In this document: one piece after another, positions 11,601 through 22,578 of the stretch
Position numbering within the stretch: the stretch's first letter is position 1
Layout of the letters: every line of letters begins with the position of its first letter
NCBI GenBank assembly: GCA_023954475.1
Contig: JAMLHW010000011.1
Location: forward strand, 62,001-126,000
From: Anaerolineae bacterium
GTDB lineage: Bacteria > Chloroflexota > Anaerolineae > Promineifilales > Promineifilaceae
Direction: 5' to 3'
DNA length: 64,000 nucleotides
Translations under genes and position numbers: made by a program
The notes under the pieces: generated by a model
Told to the model about the DNA's origin: nothing
What the model saw: only the letters and a program-made list of their open reading frames with translations
Databases searched by the model: none

Positions 11601-14600
11601 TCGGCGTTTTGTTTCTATAACGTTACTGCAAATAGCTGGAACTGTGGTCTAGCTGCCTTACCTGCAAATGCCGGTACCGGTGCATCATTGGCATGGGACG
11701 GCAACGACATCATCTATGCCACAGCAGGGGGTAACGGCAAGCAATTCTTTGCCTACAGTATCGCCGGCAATAGCTGGACCATCCTTGGCGACGGCAGTTC
11801 TGCGACGCCGAACGATGCCGATTTGCCCAACGGTGCCAACGACGGCAGCGGTATTGCTGTCTACAACAACGCCCTCTACTACTCGCCGGGTAACAGCGTC
11901 GGCACCTTGTACACATTTGGCCCGTTAACTGTTTATCAACCGCGACTCAATGTCAACAATTCGGTCGTGGTCGTACCCGAGGCCACGGCCAACGCGACGT
12001 GGATCAACGGCACATTGTCCGACGCCTTCGCGCTGACCGGAGCAGGCAGCGACTTCGTCGGCGGTGGCGGCACAGTCTGGTCTCCTGCCATTGCTACGCA
12101 GGGCACAGCACGCACGTATGCTGAGGCCGCTTTCCTCGACGCTGACAACGATGTCTATCGCCTGACGGCCGGTTCGGTGATCACGACCGGTTATCACACC
12201 TACCGCAGCGATGCCTATGTCAGCACAAGCGGTGAAGAATTTAACGCGATTCAAGACGCAATCTACAGCGGAGCCAATCGCGTTCTCGTGCGCAGTGGCA
12301 TTTACGAAGGTGCCATCGACCTGATCAACGGCGTGTCACTCTACGGGGCAGGGGCAGCGCGTACGGTGCTGGAGCCAACCACGAGTGTTACAGACACATT
12401 GGTCAGTGCCGTCAATGTCAACGGCGCAAGTTTGACCGGTTTTACATTGGCCGGCAATGGCGTAGTCAATGGCTTGCTCGTCGACGGCGGATCAAACAAC
12501 GTCACATTCAAGCGCAATATCGTGCGCGATACGGCAACGGGCGTAGTTGTCAACGGCAGCGGCAACGATCTGGAAGCGAGCAACAACACGATTGTCGGTA
12601 ACGGAACCGGCATGGATTTTGCCGGTTGTGCCGATGTCGATGTGCGCAACACGATCTTCGCCTTCAACTCGGCAACCGGACTCGATTTCGACGGTTGCGC
12701 TGCGACGAAAGTTCACACCTACAATAACTATTGGGCCAACGGAGTCGATATGGCTCCGCTCGAACCAAATGGGAGTGAGCAATTCCTCGATCCGTTATTC
12801 GCAGACCTTGCCAGCCAGACATATGAGACGCTGGACTTCTCGCCGATCATCGATGCGGGTGATCCGGCCGATCCCTCGCCACCGGGCGGCGGCGGTCGTG
12901 CCGACATCGGCTACCTGGAGCAGACTGGTTCCAGCTTCTACGCAGATGACGATTATTGTGAGACGTGCGAAAACGATGGCCTGACGTGGCAAATCGACGC
13001 GTTTGACACCATTTCAGATGCGCTGCATGCAGCCGAAACAGAAATCGCGCTGCTGGAAACCAGTGATGTACTTTACACGGTTGGTGTTGGCATCGGCTCG
13101 TATGCCGAGAATGTTTTCATTCCGAGTTATGTGTATTTGACGGCATCCGACCTGTTTGAAGTTGAATTGACACCTGCGTCCGGTACGGCAGCCGTGACGT
13201 TTGACAGCGTGACTAATGCGGGTATCAGCGGCTTCCACATCAACGGCAGCGGCGCGACCGGCATCGAAATCATGGGCGCATCGAACAATGTTGCCGTCTA
13301 TCGCAATCTGTTTACCAATCTGGATGATGGCATTGTGTTGAGCGGGAAGGCCACTGCTGTTGTTGAATTCAATACCTTCGATGGTATGAGTGTGGCGGGT
13401 GTTTCGGCCGAATCCTCCGGCACATGGGCACGTGTGCGCAACAACATCATCCAAAACGCGGCGACAGCCCTGTCCGTCAGCAACAGCAGCCAACTGCGCA
13501 GCAACTACAACCTCTTCTACAATAACAGCGCCGACTTCGCCGGTGTCACAGCGGGAGACAACGACATCATCGGTCAAGACCCGTTGCTCAACACGACAGG
13601 CTACGTGCTGAACCAGAATTCGCCGGCCATTGACATGGCTCATCCGCTCGTCGTGCCGCCATCGGGCGGTGGCGACCGCGCCGATATGGGGTGGCGCGAA
13701 GCGCGTGTCGCGCCGGTCGCGTTGTTTCTCGGCAAGCTGAATGAATCGACAGCAACAGCTTATTCAGGTGTTGCTGCTGCTCAAATCGGTGTAGTCCCCG
13801 TTGCCGATGCGTCGCTGCCGATCACGGCGACGACACCTGCCTCGTGGTCGCCGCTGACCCTGACTACGCCGGGCGCAGCGCGTTCATATTGGTCACATGT
13901 TGTGACAACGGACGGTGAAGGACTGTATCGCGTTTATACCCGGGCAGCTGATGCGGTCAATAACCGCGAGACAGAAGCTGATGATTGGTACGCCGGTGCG
14001 TTCTTCGTCGATGACACCGCGCCGGTCGTCACGTGGCTTGCGCCAACTGACGGCGGTACACCGGCTACGCCACTGGAATTGCGTGCGCAGGTTTCCGACT
14101 TCATCAATGGCGCGTTTAGCGTCGAGTCGATTCAGTTTGTGATCAACGGCACAGTGGTTTCGGCCGAATGGGCGGCCGAGCCGTGGAGCGACGACGGCAG
14201 CACGCCACGCATTTTCCGCGCATGGGTCGATGTCACCCCCGGCGCACACACCATAATCGCCTCCGCCGCAGACAAAGCGGGTAACATCGGCAGCAGCACC
14301 ATCAACATCACCGCAACATCCAGTGCGACGAGCGACATAACCGGGCCGGTATTGACTGTCACAGAACCGGCAATTGACGGCTATGTGACACAGGAAGCGA
14401 CCTTCGCCGGCACCGTTACAGACGGCGAAAGCGGTGTCGCTTCAGTCGAAGTCAGCATTGACGGCGGTGTCGTCTGGACGCCGACCGCTGTGAGTGGCTC
14501 AAACTGGACACTCCTGCTGCCGATGCCGAGTGATTCCGAGTTCGTCAGCTACCCGGGTGTGGTGCGTGCCAAAGACAAGGCAGGCAACGAAACGCTCGTC

Positions 14601-17600
14601 AATCGGGTTGTCACTGTCGACAATTTGCCGCCGACCGGCTTGCAGCCCGTGACATTCAGTCATCCGGAAGGGTCTCACTTCGACAGTGCGCCGACGCTCG
14701 ATATCGCCTGGGCGACGCCGATCGATAACAGCGGCATTGTCACGATTACGCTGGACGTGAATAACACGCCGGTCATGACGCCGACAACGACCGCAGTGGG
14801 CAATGCGACCTCTGTCGTGCTCGAACAAGATCAGACATGGTATGTTCACATTGCTGCCGCAGATTTGGCAGGCAATATCACGACATATAATTACGGACCG
14901 TGGTATGTCGGTTCGGCCGATGATGCGGGAACGCCCCTGGCCGACCGCACGCAGACAATCATTGTGGATGGGTCGATGGACTTTGATCTCGATGAATGGC
15001 TCGCCAGCGAAAAGGCGAGCGATGATGAACGGGGCCTCGATGCGCAAACAGCCAAAACACAGGATTTATACGTCACGTGGTCAGGCGATGCGATCTATCT
15101 CGGCTGGGATGGCGCAGCGTGGGAACTCGACGGCACGTTGTGGGCCTATCTGGGCACAGGTGGCGGAGGTTCGACGACAGCGGTAGACGGGACTGTGTTG
15201 CCGTTTTCGGCCGATTTAGCTGTTCAAATCGACGCGGCGGACAACGGATTGCTGTGGAGCTACGGCGGTAGCTGGAGTTCGGGGACACTGGAATTTGCTC
15301 AGGGCGATCACCTGCAAACTGAAATACGCATTCCATTTGCTGTTGACACAATCGCAACGTTGCGCGTCCTCACCTACGCAACCGATGACGACAGTGCAGT
15401 TTGGGCAGCGCTGCCGACGACCAATGATCTCGATTCCGCGTGGCCGGACAACTTTGAATGGTCAGACCTCGCCAACGTCACCTCATCCAGCGACGGCCAA
15501 CCCGAAAAACTGTCCGTCGTCACCGATCTGAATCACGAACCGGATACATTTGTTTCTTCTTCCGAAGACGGCACGGGATCGTTTGACTGGCAGATCGAAA
15601 ATCTCGAAGTTGATGCAATTGCAGCGCTTGACATGGTGTTTGAGAGTGACGGCAACTGGACGATTGACGGTGTCATAACCGGCAACTGCGTTGCCAATTG
15701 CGCTGATCCGCACACGCGCACGTTCCGCGAAGCGGCTCCGGCACTAGGCACAACCGCTGTGACCGATCTGTTCGGCCACTTTGCCGGCGATTTGAGTGGC
15801 ATCAATTCGGTCGTGGTGTCGTTGACGGTGATCGCCGACACGCAGGTTCTCGACACGATTGTCACTGAGTTTGTAGTCGATGTCGATGCGCCTACCGTAG
15901 CAATAGATACGGCAGCCGATGTGGTGATCGGTGCCGGCTCACAAGAAATTGTCGGTTCGGCCGATGATGGTGGTGGCGGCGGCGTCGCCACCGTTGAGTT
16001 CCGCGAAAACGGTGGCGCATGGCAACTGGCCAATGGTACGGAAGCCTGGTCGGCCGATGTCACTGTGCCGGGAGCCGGCAGCACGTACCAATTTGAAGTG
16101 CGTGCGACCGACGTTCACGGGCAGGTGAGTGCCATTGTCGATGAAACATTCACCGTTGATTCGACACCGCCGACAGCTACCGTTACGCTGCCGCCACTTG
16201 TCAACGGCAACTTTACGGTGCTGCGCGGTTCGGCCGAAGACCCCGCGCCCGCAGGCGGCTCGGTCAGCACATTGGCGCTTCAGTTCGACAACGCGGCCAA
16301 CCCATTCCATTTTGCCAACGTGCAGGGCAAAAAACCGGATGGCACTCAGGATTGGAACTATACATGGAACTTGCCTGCAGAAGATGGTGTTTCACATTCA
16401 CTGCGCCTTTCTGTCACTGACCGGGTTGGCAACAACGCCATCACTGGCTGGGAAACGGTCATCGTCGATACCGTCGCGCCTGTCCTGACGGTGTCAACCA
16501 TTGCCTATCACGTGGAACTGAATCAGGTGTCGACATTGCTCGCCGGACTGGTCAGCGACGGGCACAGCGTCGCTCAAGTCAATGTGCGCATCAACGCACC
16601 GAATGGGACGACGACAGTCAATCCGGCCACAGTTAATGCCGGATCATGGTCATACGATGCCAGTATTGCCACCAATGGTATCTACCGCCTGTTTGTCGAA
16701 GCGTTTGACGAAGTCGGCAATGTCAAGGTGAAAGGCCCGTTCGTATTACAGGCTGGTTCGCCGTACACGGCCAACAAACAGGTCTCGGTCGACGGTGGGG
16801 CGACATGGTTCAATGCGGACACACCCACCGGGCCGACCTTGCTTATCGGCAATGATCCGCAGTACCGGGTCATTGCCAGCCACGTCGGCAATGTCGCCAT
16901 CACACTCGATGTTACTGATCCAACCGTACCGGCACTCGATGTTTCGGGTGTTACGCTGCCGGTCGGCACAATCGATATGGTCGTCGCCGGGCCCGTTTCC
17001 GGCTCGTGGGGATCAGGCCAGATTACGAATACGGCTAGCATCGAAGGCGTCTATACTGACTTCGGCGGCACGGTTTGGAACGACAACAAGACAGACGACG
17101 CCTATTACTATGGCATCGATCCGACGCATACAATTCAAAAGCAGGTGTCAGTCGACGGCGGTGCGACGTGGCATGATGCCGATGCACCAACCGGTCCAAC
17201 GTTGCTGACCGGCTACGATCCGCAGTTCCGCGTTATCGCCAGCCATACCGGTAATGTCGATATTCTCCTCGATGTGACCGACCCGACATTGCCGACGCTC
17301 AATGTGACGGATGTCGACCTGGCTCCAGGCGATACAGACAAGGTGATTGCCGGGCCGATCACGGCGTCGTGGGCAGAAGGGCAGCAGACCAACACCGTTA
17401 CTGTTGATGCGCGTTACGCGCCGAGCGGATCGGTGCTGTGGAGTGACAGTCAAACGGATGTTGCCAGTTATTACGGTGCAAATCCTTCGTATTCGGCCGA
17501 AAAGCAAGTCTCTATCGATGATGGCGCTACCTGGCACGACGCCGACACCGTAACCGGGCCGGAATTGCTCATCGGCAACGATCCACAATATCGCGTGATC

Positions 17601-20048
17601 GCCACGCATACGGGCAATATCGACATCACACTCGATGTGACCGACCCGACATTGCCGGCGCTTGACGTGACCGATGTGCCGTTGAGTGTAGGTGATACAG
17701 ATGTCGTCATCGCCGGGCCGGTCAATGTGGCGTGGGGTGCGGGACAACAAACCAATTCGGCCGAAATAGACGGCGCTTTCACCGATGACGGCAATCACGA
17801 ATGGCTCGACAACCAGCCCGATGACGCCAATTATTACGGTGCAGACCCATCAATAGCCATCGTCAAGACGTTTGCAACCGACTCGATTGTGGCGGGTGGT
17901 GACAGCAGCGAATTCACGCTGGAGATCACCAACGACGGCAACGTACCGCTCGACAACGTCATCGTGACCGACACGGTTGACAGTCGCCTTCAGGTGCTGG
18001 GTGTTGTCAGCACAGTGGGTACAGATAACGACAGCGACGGCGATGCACAGACGATCGAATGGTTGATCGCCAGCCTCGATGTGAGCCAGACGGCAACCAT
18101 GACGGCGACTTACGCCGTTTCATCAACCGTTGAAATCGCCATTGTGGACAATACGGCCGATGTGTCGGGTGATTACCAGGACGATGTCGGCAACGACGAC
18201 ACCGTAACCAGTACGAGCACAGACAGCATCGAAATTCGCACTAAAGCCGATCTGAACATCAGCAAAGATGACGGCGAAACGCAAGTGACGGCGGGCGACG
18301 GCATCGTCCACACGTATGTCATTACGGTTGTCAACAACGGCCCGTCGATTGCCGACAATGTCACTGTAACCGAAGACAGTTTCCCGGTCGGCTTTGCCAT
18401 GGGGACCGTTTCATCGACGCAAGGCGGCTGCACTGGATTCCCGTGCAATCTCGGTGGTCTCGATCCGAGTGGTTTGGCGACGATTGCAGTTGAGTATACG
18501 GTTCCGGCCGACACGCAAGCCGGGTTTGAGACGAACACGGTTTCGGTCAGTAGCGATGTGCCCGATCCGGAATTAAGCGACAATAGTGCTGCTGATACGA
18601 ATGAGGTGTTGACTTCGGCCGATTTGAGCATCAGCAAAGATGACGGCGTCGATCAAATATGGGCCGGCGACGGCGTGATCTACGAATACACCATCACGGT
18701 CAACAACGACGGCCCATCGATTGCCGACAATGTCACCGTAACCGAAGACAGTTTCCCGGCCGGTTTTGTCATGGGAACTGTTTCGTCGTCACAAGGTGGC
18801 TGCACAACCTTCCCGTGCAATCTCGGCACAATTGCCGTCGGCGGTTCAGCAACCGTTTCCGTTCAGTACACAGTGCCGTCCGACACACCGGCCGGCTTTG
18901 AGACGAATACAGTGTCAGTGACGAGTGACGAACCAGATCCGGATACGGAAAACAACAGTGCCGACGACACAACTGAAGTATTGACCGATATAGAATTGTC
19001 GGTCGTCAAGATATTCTCACCTGATTCAGTTCCACAGGGAACACGGCAAAGCTTCACCATCGAAGTGAGCAATGCCGGGCCGTCCGATGCAGTCGATGTA
19101 GCCGTGACAGACTCTGTGAATTCGTCAATCGCAGTTGATGCCGTCAGTGTAACGTCAGGCAGTGGCGATTGTTCTGCGAGTATTGATCAGATGGTCGATT
19201 GTACGGTTCAGATTCCGGCAGGAACGTCTGTTACTGTGACAATCGACTATATAACGGCCCCATTCCTCGAAGGCGATTCGCCACAGGGCACTGCAAACGG
19301 AGCCGACTTCCGCTTTGTGTTTGTCAATGGCGGCATTCTCGAAGGTAGTTCAAGGGGCGTTGTAACGTTCATATCGGCCGATGGCACTGTCATGACCTAT
19401 ACCAGCAATAGCAAAAACAACATTGTTTTCGATCCGCCGGGTCCTGACCAAGCGTTCAGGCTTGACGTGTCATGCTCCGATCATTATGAAGGAGGCTGGG
19501 GTGAAAAGGAAGGCCCGGATGATGAGGACAATCCAAATTGGCAAGTAGCATTCTATTCAATCGCCAGATACAAGAACAACGGAAGTTTCCAAAAGAATTG
19601 TGGCAATGTTGTCAGCGATTACAGTGTATTGAATCGCGCGGAAGCAAATGGATATGATTCATCCGGAATCGAGTCGGCGTATGATGAAGATTTGTTGATC
19701 ATCGAACCCGGTATTACGATTGTGAATATCAAGACGAGCGGCAAACGCGTCACAATCAATATCGAAAACAATACTGGAGACGATAAGGAAATCAGTTCCA
19801 TCTTCATTCTGTGGCCGGAAAACAACGGGACGCTGAAAAGCATCAGAGTTGATGCTGACACAATCTGGTATGGCAGTATGCTGCCTACCTATGCCCTGCT
19901 CGATTCCTCAGTACTGGGTTGGGATGGTGGCGAACTGGCGAACGATGCCAGGAGAATCCGCATTGACTTTGCTCTTCATGTTGAAAACACTGGCTATGAG
20001 ATTCGGCTGACCTTCACTGACGGCACTTTTCTGGACATCGACAGATAG
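2637..20048 (+). CDS. Giant multidomain surface protein (TSP3, FG-GAP, beta-helix, Ig-like, DUF11 repeats)
   Basis: Protein of 5,803 residues with ATG at 2637 and AAGGA upstream. In order: N-terminal signal/anchor (1-30); a lipoprotein-like domain (about 35-250); hydrophobic helices near 272-322; thrombospondin type-3 aspartate-rich calcium loops (about 375-480); a hydrophobic multi-helix block (about 960-1120); more TSP3 loops (about 1305-1452); Ig-like modules; FG-GAP beta-propeller repeats with DFNGD and DVNDDG loops (about 1859-2218); a right-handed beta-helix (about 2262-2408); propeller and Kelch-like repeats (about 2450-3098); further beta-helix segments (about 3190-3690); Ig-like repeats; three 121-residue repeats; DUF11 repeats; and a unique tail (about 5540-5803). 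There is no LPXTG or other recognised sorting signal, so the internal helices probably anchor a very long external C-terminal part. Role inferred: adhesion or cell-surface structure, calcium stabilised. It has no operon partner. Confidence 0.9.
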   Translation: MRTIKRLIVAMLALVALAVLAFLVSRAGAQSSALEQIKKSVEEQGTYRFTADIEQTLIPRSVPENIGRTDEQIDLRLDGQVSMPDQAELQLRFEGGGLNDDPLNLRQDGTTTYLLQEDEWVAVENPAALAAPGNDYFIYLSAAHELRQLEDSLSGFTRYAFDIDGPSLAAYIRTQAQRTQPANTTIQTSPLVEKMSGHGELWVDAAGLPRRQIVDLDVPEASEAYHSRMHMVMDFQFDGVAITSAELSSQLASASTTTANPTTILPANGQLVETGMDLLLVAGVALLVCVLIFRRRTQRQYKVIALSLSFIFLASPLLQIVGASTTLTRRAEAAAVPSVAEALGVVSADSAENQTRSAPTPNRVPSANPTAQCGDGTIGVDSDGDTIDDTIENCLGTDAFSVDSDYDLISDTLEISAIYTSTSGTVFYGDPTQADANYDGLHDLAEWPVPYGSAPSWDPDGDDIPNLWDRDNDGDGVDDKDDLSPYSVSSFASNRAFTFEQDDIDPSTLYIDFQIQPADSNHLRYSVSSLDWPEDEEGQMRDLDMSDEDINMVPFIKIVTDQIPSDEFLEFYQVSRFNLDGKPTLYVPAYPISDGGRITAFQAKVAYESGFAEDIDWSDISLVWVAYAYVDTDLGFRIDREPTSAAQYAEDHRLTGWTVTRSRNPDYVLLGTPTTPNDDRNLFQALFGISKTFLHTDSVDTDEIFARFDGTNTDPIEVWGTNSADFETYRPLTTEITHADDTAQHMGVQIANFLNQHSYPTDGTMASIIIANEEEAGLVNMDTITDTTQTTTSVNLRTIPFQKVRGLKLGTYSYVDSNWKSLDLDAVLDEVLDERYDVVGALSAAQATYPDLTEVNVAQGLSLFYLQWLVGQNIIFSLDGVDVITDSISDFEVYEEIDSPTVDLAVYLLEVAGLVQAGAGIQIDNTAGLYAWSRNSDSTYVGQTFSRFWERMEALWGTTDRTQIILSWLWLSYGIMGLFTVVTTVVAIYNSAVAWYRLGASVGASVLGGLSSTVAFSNGWARLSAAKGYIISIALYVVLFFLTTDFSDPRSVGNKVAYYTVAIVFMLVLLALTLLVPGAGLVIGLFYLIDMILFFATDGEFTLWDFFVEGVAGLFFFEQTLTQLEGMNFRGMRSTVSDTSNGLLEGARFEFSDQFTGKVSKADDDASNSDLWNSYIYGYWEVTSSDTVTMTVDNEITSATATNTDDYCEIVDEILVCRNDVAASAELDAGINQFMNLMFRVNARFRDEACGLFSSAKSLSCKYENVNKTYPDDLDEDNQWGPVNIFVDVFPDSLDAFWAWNEIENLDYDGDGLTASEETEIGTSATDWDSDDDGLSDGYEFDNRDALGTDPLDADSDDDGLSDGFEQQHLTSIGSADTDNDGILDSEEIFHQDTLDFDNDNDTDEWIGGWSIVVPGTAETFVVYSSGVDADADLDGLNDASERLNQTSPHAFNPAPTLTLAYAPQQTSPSGNTASYVQPGDTVTIDLALFNSSPQSITETLSLCLPDVLTYATGGNLSGAVSIVPVPNGNCFEYDFSGGSTLHLFETVTTTLTATASASAITGTVSAALPYSLLDPAGSVVDAFTVWVDDDNPQLTITSPAPNELIGGGVSQYVFGGASADATSWIETVEALDGDLSSSETTSPWAISMPLPGDGTHTWSFRATDVVGHTATDSVTFTVDNTPPTNSINLSEGQVISVTAKARVNIPLNGTASDNLSGLTRIQVSLDDSAWSTIWNDPGYPLSANWSDQWQLTGGESIQGEHVVRIRSYDRAGNISTELERNFVIDVLSPTDELTNRTFLNDPPHFNSADTITLNGVANDAGNLPQAPNPVDLNGTLHAISDATIWLQPHDIYENDLGVNATWIGDFNGDRLADLAVGLPSAENGNGKVAIQYGRAGDWPVPDSAEALSDSQSSVIGESNTSYLGAVLAPAGDFNGDNLDDFLVGDPDNGRAFLVYGSNTNLGTDRPMDGPRNNRWSKITAPDDIGTNIWAAGDVNDDGLDDLLISMTGVTTGTVYLLLGDVSPYLPELRLDVLAAATIATPASGASVAGVGNLNGDFYDDFAIAFDNTVYIYYGNSGFGQSDLRSLTAGDADATFAGSDAAPQILGLGDVNGDIFDDFVFANGTAPTLVYGNGLTTQALSFVPVADGFLAAPGDVDDDGRNDIVVGNADGNAYLLLGSDVTVAAATLTGVDGAASTLIASGADINSDGSSDLALIPSPSAASSVGMNGGVTANLPSQSALPHAGHSAESTPINRTLLNPLATTLFVDDDGTCGGQSPCYVTLQGAVDMAAAGDTISVLPGNYTTVTITTDDLTLAATTIADATVIDAAGGTFAVKISNAKGVTLQDFTIQDANYGVWLETAGQNGYETPAEKITLDGLLIHDFTTHGVYLNRTSSADITQSTIVGSADHIGVYGSPDSSATGAWDTGQSDSRFAVDTGGGMFLSGNELHFIHGDTSADSDKLNLDTDAWTDLADAPFGIYDEEATAVDDNGNAYLMHTSDAFSRLNGEVLAIEFVNSSKIYVGGNFTSADGVSVNYVAKWNGTSWSALNYNASNVPNDTVYDLDFNSGKLYVAGEFGLKRYTESSNSWEHIATPDVTNSSLAGCNDPAIHAVEVDTFDGGVYFGGCFDKINQAPLNKRNKTANVAHWDEGTWSLLDQYNSCEAGMDGPVYAIALDGDNVYLGGRFSGSWEYNSAFSFCWSERPTGYNITRYDKAGDNFHPMNFSSTDIGCITNFGTGLQGDGDTVKTLALNSGRLIAGGDFSTVFSNGNCAGVSDYSETTNNLYMYNVSGVTGNDTVNERSRWDINNVVDSVFINSSNQVYIGGSFTQGKKWGGTTVNASRVATINSSDVFSALGDGISTAITAIAENGSTVYAGGNTATLGGVSSAAFARWNGTSWAGQTYFFKRNGATWSSQANVNAQLFTDPVVLSFDGGGSIYMMRRGGTTDFYRYTISSNSWTSRANLPSAPGNGAAMTPGIGGMYALRGGGSAFCFYNVTANSWNCGLAALPANAGTGASLAWDGNDIIYATAGGNGKQFFAYSIAGNSWTILGDGSSATPNDADLPNGANDGSGIAVYNNALYYSPGNSVGTLYTFGPLTVYQPRLNVNNSVVVVPEATANATWINGTLSDAFALTGAGSDFVGGGGTVWSPAIATQGTARTYAEAAFLDADNDVYRLTAGSVITTGYHTYRSDAYVSTSGEEFNAIQDAIYSGANRVLVRSGIYEGAIDLINGVSLYGAGAARTVLEPTTSVTDTLVSAVNVNGASLTGFTLAGNGVVNGLLVDGGSNNVTFKRNIVRDTATGVVVNGSGNDLEASNNTIVGNGTGMDFAGCADVDVRNTIFAFNSATGLDFDGCAATKVHTYNNYWANGVDMAPLEPNGSEQFLDPLFADLASQTYETLDFSPIIDAGDPADPSPPGGGGRADIGYLEQTGSSFYADDDYCETCENDGLTWQIDAFDTISDALHAAETEIALLETSDVLYTVGVGIGSYAENVFIPSYVYLTASDLFEVELTPASGTAAVTFDSVTNAGISGFHINGSGATGIEIMGASNNVAVYRNLFTNLDDGIVLSGKATAVVEFNTFDGMSVAGVSAESSGTWARVRNNIIQNAATALSVSNSSQLRSNYNLFYNNSADFAGVTAGDNDIIGQDPLLNTTGYVLNQNSPAIDMAHPLVVPPSGGGDRADMGWREARVAPVALFLGKLNESTATAYSGVAAAQIGVVPVADASLPITATTPASWSPLTLTTPGAARSYWSHVVTTDGEGLYRVYTRAADAVNNRETEADDWYAGAFFVDDTAPVVTWLAPTDGGTPATPLELRAQVSDFINGAFSVESIQFVINGTVVSAEWAAEPWSDDGSTPRIFRAWVDVTPGAHTIIASAADKAGNIGSSTINITATSSATSDITGPVLTVTEPAIDGYVTQEATFAGTVTDGESGVASVEVSIDGGVVWTPTAVSGSNWTLLLPMPSDSEFVSYPGVVRAKDKAGNETLVNRVVTVDNLPPTGLQPVTFSHPEGSHFDSAPTLDIAWATPIDNSGIVTITLDVNNTPVMTPTTTAVGNATSVVLEQDQTWYVHIAAADLAGNITTYNYGPWYVGSADDAGTPLADRTQTIIVDGSMDFDLDEWLASEKASDDERGLDAQTAKTQDLYVTWSGDAIYLGWDGAAWELDGTLWAYLGTGGGGSTTAVDGTVLPFSADLAVQIDAADNGLLWSYGGSWSSGTLEFAQGDHLQTEIRIPFAVDTIATLRVLTYATDDDSAVWAALPTTNDLDSAWPDNFEWSDLANVTSSSDGQPEKLSVVTDLNHEPDTFVSSSEDGTGSFDWQIENLEVDAIAALDMVFESDGNWTIDGVITGNCVANCADPHTRTFREAAPALGTTAVTDLFGHFAGDLSGINSVVVSLTVIADTQVLDTIVTEFVVDVDAPTVAIDTAADVVIGAGSQEIVGSADDGGGGGVATVEFRENGGAWQLANGTEAWSADVTVPGAGSTYQFEVRATDVHGQVSAIVDETFTVDSTPPTATVTLPPLVNGNFTVLRGSAEDPAPAGGSVSTLALQFDNAANPFHFANVQGKKPDGTQDWNYTWNLPAEDGVSHSLRLSVTDRVGNNAITGWETVIVDTVAPVLTVSTIAYHVELNQVSTLLAGLVSDGHSVAQVNVRINAPNGTTTVNPATVNAGSWSYDASIATNGIYRLFVEAFDEVGNVKVKGPFVLQAGSPYTANKQVSVDGGATWFNADTPTGPTLLIGNDPQYRVIASHVGNVAITLDVTDPTVPALDVSGVTLPVGTIDMVVAGPVSGSWGSGQITNTASIEGVYTDFGGTVWNDNKTDDAYYYGIDPTHTIQKQVSVDGGATWHDADAPTGPTLLTGYDPQFRVIASHTGNVDILLDVTDPTLPTLNVTDVDLAPGDTDKVIAGPITASWAEGQQTNTVTVDARYAPSGSVLWSDSQTDVASYYGANPSYSAEKQVSIDDGATWHDADTVTGPELLIGNDPQYRVIATHTGNIDITLDVTDPTLPALDVTDVPLSVGDTDVVIAGPVNVAWGAGQQTNSAEIDGAFTDDGNHEWLDNQPDDANYYGADPSIAIVKTFATDSIVAGGDSSEFTLEITNDGNVPLDNVIVTDTVDSRLQVLGVVSTVGTDNDSDGDAQTIEWLIASLDVSQTATMTATYAVSSTVEIAIVDNTADVSGDYQDDVGNDDTVTSTSTDSIEIRTKADLNISKDDGETQVTAGDGIVHTYVITVVNNGPSIADNVTVTEDSFPVGFAMGTVSSTQGGCTGFPCNLGGLDPSGLATIAVEYTVPADTQAGFETNTVSVSSDVPDPELSDNSAADTNEVLTSADLSISKDDGVDQIWAGDGVIYEYTITVNNDGPSIADNVTVTEDSFPAGFVMGTVSSSQGGCTTFPCNLGTIAVGGSATVSVQYTVPSDTPAGFETNTVSVTSDEPDPDTENNSADDTTEVLTDIELSVVKIFSPDSVPQGTRQSFTIEVSNAGPSDAVDVAVTDSVNSSIAVDAVSVTSGSGDCSASIDQMVDCTVQIPAGTSVTVTIDYITAPFLEGDSPQGTANGADFRFVFVNGGILEGSSRGVVTFISADGTVMTYTSNSKNNIVFDPPGPDQAFRLDVSCSDHYEGGWGEKEGPDDEDNPNWQVAFYSIARYKNNGSFQKNCGNVVSDYSVLNRAEANGYDSSGIESAYDEDLLIIEPGITIVNIKTSGKRVTINIENNTGDDKEISSIFILWPENNGTLKSIRVDADTIWYGSMLPTYALLDSSVLGWDGGELANDARRIRIDFALHVENTGYEIRLTFTDGTFLDIDR
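16776..17864 (+). repeat. Three tandem 363-bp (121-residue) repeats inside the giant gene
   Basis: Units begin at 16776, 17139 and 17502 with exact 363-bp spacing. Each opens with K-Q-V-S-(V/I)-D-(G/D)-G-A-T-W, continues through P-Q-(Y/F)-R-V-I-A and L-D-V-T-D-P-T, and ends with Y-Y-G. The match is clear at both protein and DNA level, so the units probably arose by in-frame duplication. They look like beta-sandwich modules next to the DUF11 repeats. Confidence 0.9.
18246..18989 (+). repeat. Two tandem 372-bp DUF11 repeats inside the giant gene
   Basis: Units start at 18246 and 18618 (124 residues each). Both begin A-D-L-(N/S)-I-S-K-D-D-G and share [18 protein letters not shown]-like cores, near identical in DNA. 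This is the DUF11 / conserved-repeat type found in bacterial surface proteins; more diverged copies lie on both sides (about 17865-18240 and 19000-19250). High nucleotide identity implies recent duplication or gene conversion. Confidence 0.88.
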
Positions 20049-20179
20049 TGCATTCACTGAAAACTTGAGTTTGGGGGTTCGGTACAGGCAAAATAAGAAC
20101 CCTTGTGCTGCGTAATTGGTCGAGCATGGCGTTTTATAGATGCCGCTGACAGATTGGAATTCGGCCGAAAAACACCGGG

Positions 20180-20213
20180 CAGAAGCAAACGATTCAAAAA
20201 TTGTTTGCTTCTG
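20180..20213. terminator. Hairpin between convergent genes (possible bidirectional terminator)
   Basis: Perfect 11-bp arms CAGAAGCAAAC and GTTTGCTTCTG flank a 12-base loop between the end of the giant gene and the end of the isomerase-like gene. There is no long T-run, so a terminator role is inferred from position. A TCGGCCGA copy lies just upstream at 20161-20168. Confidence 0.5.
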
Positions 20214-20253
20214 TCCTATCCATTGCCTGCATTGTTTCGATAGAATCCACAGT

Positions 20254-21567
20254 TCAAAGTCTGACGAGTTCAATGTCAAACAGCTTGCCAACCATCTCAA
20301 TGTCAGCCAGATGATGCCCCGACATCAGCATATAATGATGTGAAGACAGCGTATCCAGCATATGGCGGCCATCCGGCACACGAATCACCGCACCATTCAG
20401 GCAGTCCGAATCTGCGTATTGCGCGTACCCTGTGATGTCACCCTCGGTTATGGTCAATTTGCCCAACGTGGGATCGAGTTTTGCCAGCGTCATGCCACCT
20501 TCCGGAAGCCGGGCATCAATCGCTGTCGCATTTTCATCGACAATCGCCAACACCTTGGAACGCAACGTCCATTCCGTCGCAAACGCAGGCGGCAAAACAC
20601 CGAGATAGCCGCAATGCGCAGCGAGAATATAATTGTCGGGAGCCCCTTCAACTTCGGGAAAGTGTGGAATGCGCTCATGTTTTAACGCCGCCTGGCCCAT
20701 TAGGAATGGGTACAGATTGGTCATCATGATCGGCATACCGAGCGATTTGTGCAGCACGTACTTCGTGAGCATCGACATTGTGTCCGCTTCACAACCCCAG
20801 ATCAGCCCCATTTCCTGATACAACATGCTCCATGCCAGACACGGTGTCGTGTCAGAGAAGTGCGATTCGTTTAGACAATTGATACCAACACCGCGAATTG
20901 CCGGATCGGCCTCTAGCTCACGCTTGACGACGATGTAGATTTTGACTGCGCTCAACAATTGGCGGTTGCTAATGTCAGTCGGCCAGTTCCATTTCTGCCA
21001 CACTGCTTCTGCTTCCACATCGGGAACCGCTCGCGCAACTGCCCCCATTTCTTTGAAGCTTTTTTTCACAATCGTAACGCCAAATTTCTCCATCATGCGC
21101 TGTTTACACTCGTCTTCCCACCAGTAAAAACGCTTGAAGATGCTGGCCTGAAACCCGTCGCCCGGATTGTCTTGATAGACGAGAAACTTTGTGCTTTTCA
21201 ACTCGCGTTTGACACGCAACGCCCGGCATGCTTTCTTCGTTTGCGCAAGGCTGTATGGCGCGATGACATTGAGACCCTCAGCACGCAGGTAGCTGGCGAT
21301 CTCCCAATCCCACATTAACACCGTGCCAAATTCTGAAGTGACTGCCAATATGGGCAGGTCAAGCTGCCGGAAGTCATCCATGCGTCGATACGCTTCGCCC
21401 AACAACTGTGGAAAGATAATGCCCTCAGCGTCGGGCAATTCTGTTCCGAGCGGCTGTTCGGGCAAAATCTCGGCATCATCGGCCAATTGTTCTTTCAGGA
21501 TCGCGAGTTGTTCGTCAAATTCATTGTCACGACCTTCGAAATAGAGAGGGATTAGTCTGGCTTTCAT
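20254..21567 (-). CDS. L-fucose/L-arabinose isomerase-like protein
   Basis: 437 residues, last gene of the leftward catabolic array. It resembles the fucose isomerase C-terminal-like superfamily, which interconverts aldoses and ketoses using Mn2+. Visible signs are an N-terminal Rossmann-like half and a C-terminal half with CLNESHFSDTTPCLAW, then WGCEADTMSMLTKYVLH, where Glu and Asp would be metal ligands, and a late histidine pair SSHHYMLMSGHH. It starts with ATG at 21567 behind GGGA. A 60-bp gap containing a palindromic repeat separates it from the preceding gene. Cytoplasmic; the actual sugar cannot be read from sequence, and many family members have no assigned reaction. Confidence 0.72.
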   Translation of the reverse strand: MKARLIPLYFEGRDNEFDEQLAILKEQLADDAEILPEQPLGTELPDAEGIIFPQLLGEAYRRMDDFRQLDLPILAVTSEFGTVLMWDWEIASYLRAEGLNVIAPYSLAQTKKACRALRVKRELKSTKFLVYQDNPGDGFQASIFKRFYWWEDECKQRMMEKFGVTIVKKSFKEMGAVARAVPDVEAEAVWQKWNWPTDISNRQLLSAVKIYIVVKRELEADPAIRGVGINCLNESHFSDTTPCLAWSMLYQEMGLIWGCEADTMSMLTKYVLHKSLGMPIMMTNLYPFLMGQAALKHERIPHFPEVEGAPDNYILAAHCGYLGVLPPAFATEWTLRSKVLAIVDENATAIDARLPEGGMTLAKLDPTLGKLTITEGDITGYAQYADSDCLNGAVIRVPDGRHMLDTLSSHHYMLMSGHHLADIEMVGKLFDIELVRL

Positions 21568-21581
21568 TGTGATTTCCCACT

Positions 21582-21608
21582 GTAGGTCGGATTGTCAATC
21601 CAACCTAC
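21582..21608. repeat. Intergenic inverted repeat, GTAGGT-type
   Basis: Arms GTAGGTCGGATTG and CAATCCAACCTAC (13 bp, one mismatch) flank a single T in the 60-bp gap between two catabolic genes. The near-perfect symmetry suggests a dispersed palindromic element or a transcript-processing hairpin. No second copy was noticed in this window. Confidence 0.7.
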
Positions 21609-21627
21609 GATTTAGTCTTGTTGATGA

Positions 21628-22578
21628 TTATGATCGGGTTGTGGCCGCAGCTTTGTCGAGTTGATCGAACAATTCCGGCGTGATTTCGATGTCGAGTACC
21701 TGGCCGACAACTTGTGACCAGCCATGAACGAAGTAAACCCAGCCGTCCTCGACACGCACATTACGCGAATCGGTTTGACGCAACGCCTGGTGCATAAAAT
21801 CGAGTTCACCGCGATAGTTAAACTCCCACGCGATGCTGTTGCGCGGGAACAAACCGTTGTCCGTGATCGGTGAACCGGGTGTGTCTTTGCCCATGCCGGT
21901 GGCATTGATAATGATGCTGTATTCGGGCATACGCGCCATCACTTTGTCATTGCAGGCTGGATCATTACTCTGAATGTATTCGACTTCGATATCAGTTTCG
22001 TATTTGGCAACCATGTTGCGCATGTGTTCCAGGCGGTCTGCCGAGCGATTGATAGCGACAAATTTATCGGGACGATCTGCTTTGTTGGGCTTGTTGATCA
22101 AATGGAGCAGTGTGGCGAGAGCGGAACCGCCTGCGCCTAAGCTGAGTATGTGACCATCCGTTCGGCCGAAATAACCCTCCCCAATAATATGATCCAGACT
22201 CAATCCTGCCGTAATCGGATCCTTCGCATGACCTTCCAGACGGCCATCCCGCTTCGAAATGCTCGACAACTCACGCGTCACCTGCGCGTACGGATCAAAA
22301 TAGTCGAACATATCTTCGGCCGCAGCAAACAGATCGAGCTTGTGTGTTGTGACCAATGCCCCGAGCGAATTGGGATCGTATTTCATTTGGGCGACCGTCG
22401 CGCGATACGCTTCCGGGTCGTCGTGGATTGGGTGGTCAATACCTTTCAGCACCACCTCTGATCGACCCAAAACGTCCATCCACAGCGGGAAGACTTTGTT
22501 GATCGAAGATTTACCCGTGGTAACGCCGACAAAATAAAACGTCGGCACTGCTTTTGTAACGATGTTGTAATCAGTCAT
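21628..22578 (-). CDS. Shikimate dehydrogenase-like NAD(P) oxidoreductase
   Basis: 316 residues, AroE superfamily. The N-terminal substrate domain has GVTTGKSSINKVFP and the catalytic-type lysine in VTTHK (Lys80). HAKDPITAG places Asp120 where AroE has its substrate aspartate. The Rossmann loop is LGAGGSALA and NATGMGKDTPGSP closes the nucleotide domain. Its ATG overlaps the stop of the upstream 2-hydroxyacid dehydrogenase gene by 4 bp (ATGA), with AGGA seven bases before. Because it sits in a sugar cluster with no shikimate genes, it more likely oxidises a sugar-derived cyclic or keto acid than serves aromatic synthesis; that is inference. It is somewhat longer than the usual 270-residue AroE. 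Confidence 0.78.
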   Translation of the reverse strand: MTDYNIVTKAVPTFYFVGVTTGKSSINKVFPLWMDVLGRSEVVLKGIDHPIHDDPEAYRATVAQMKYDPNSLGALVTTHKLDLFAAAEDMFDYFDPYAQVTRELSSISKRDGRLEGHAKDPITAGLSLDHIIGEGYFGRTDGHILSLGAGGSALATLLHLINKPNKADRPDKFVAINRSADRLEHMRNMVAKYETDIEVEYIQSNDPACNDKVMARMPEYSIIINATGMGKDTPGSPITDNGLFPRNSIAWEFNYRGELDFMHQALRQTDSRNVRVEDGWVYFVHGWSQVVGQVLDIEITPELFDQLDKAAATTRS

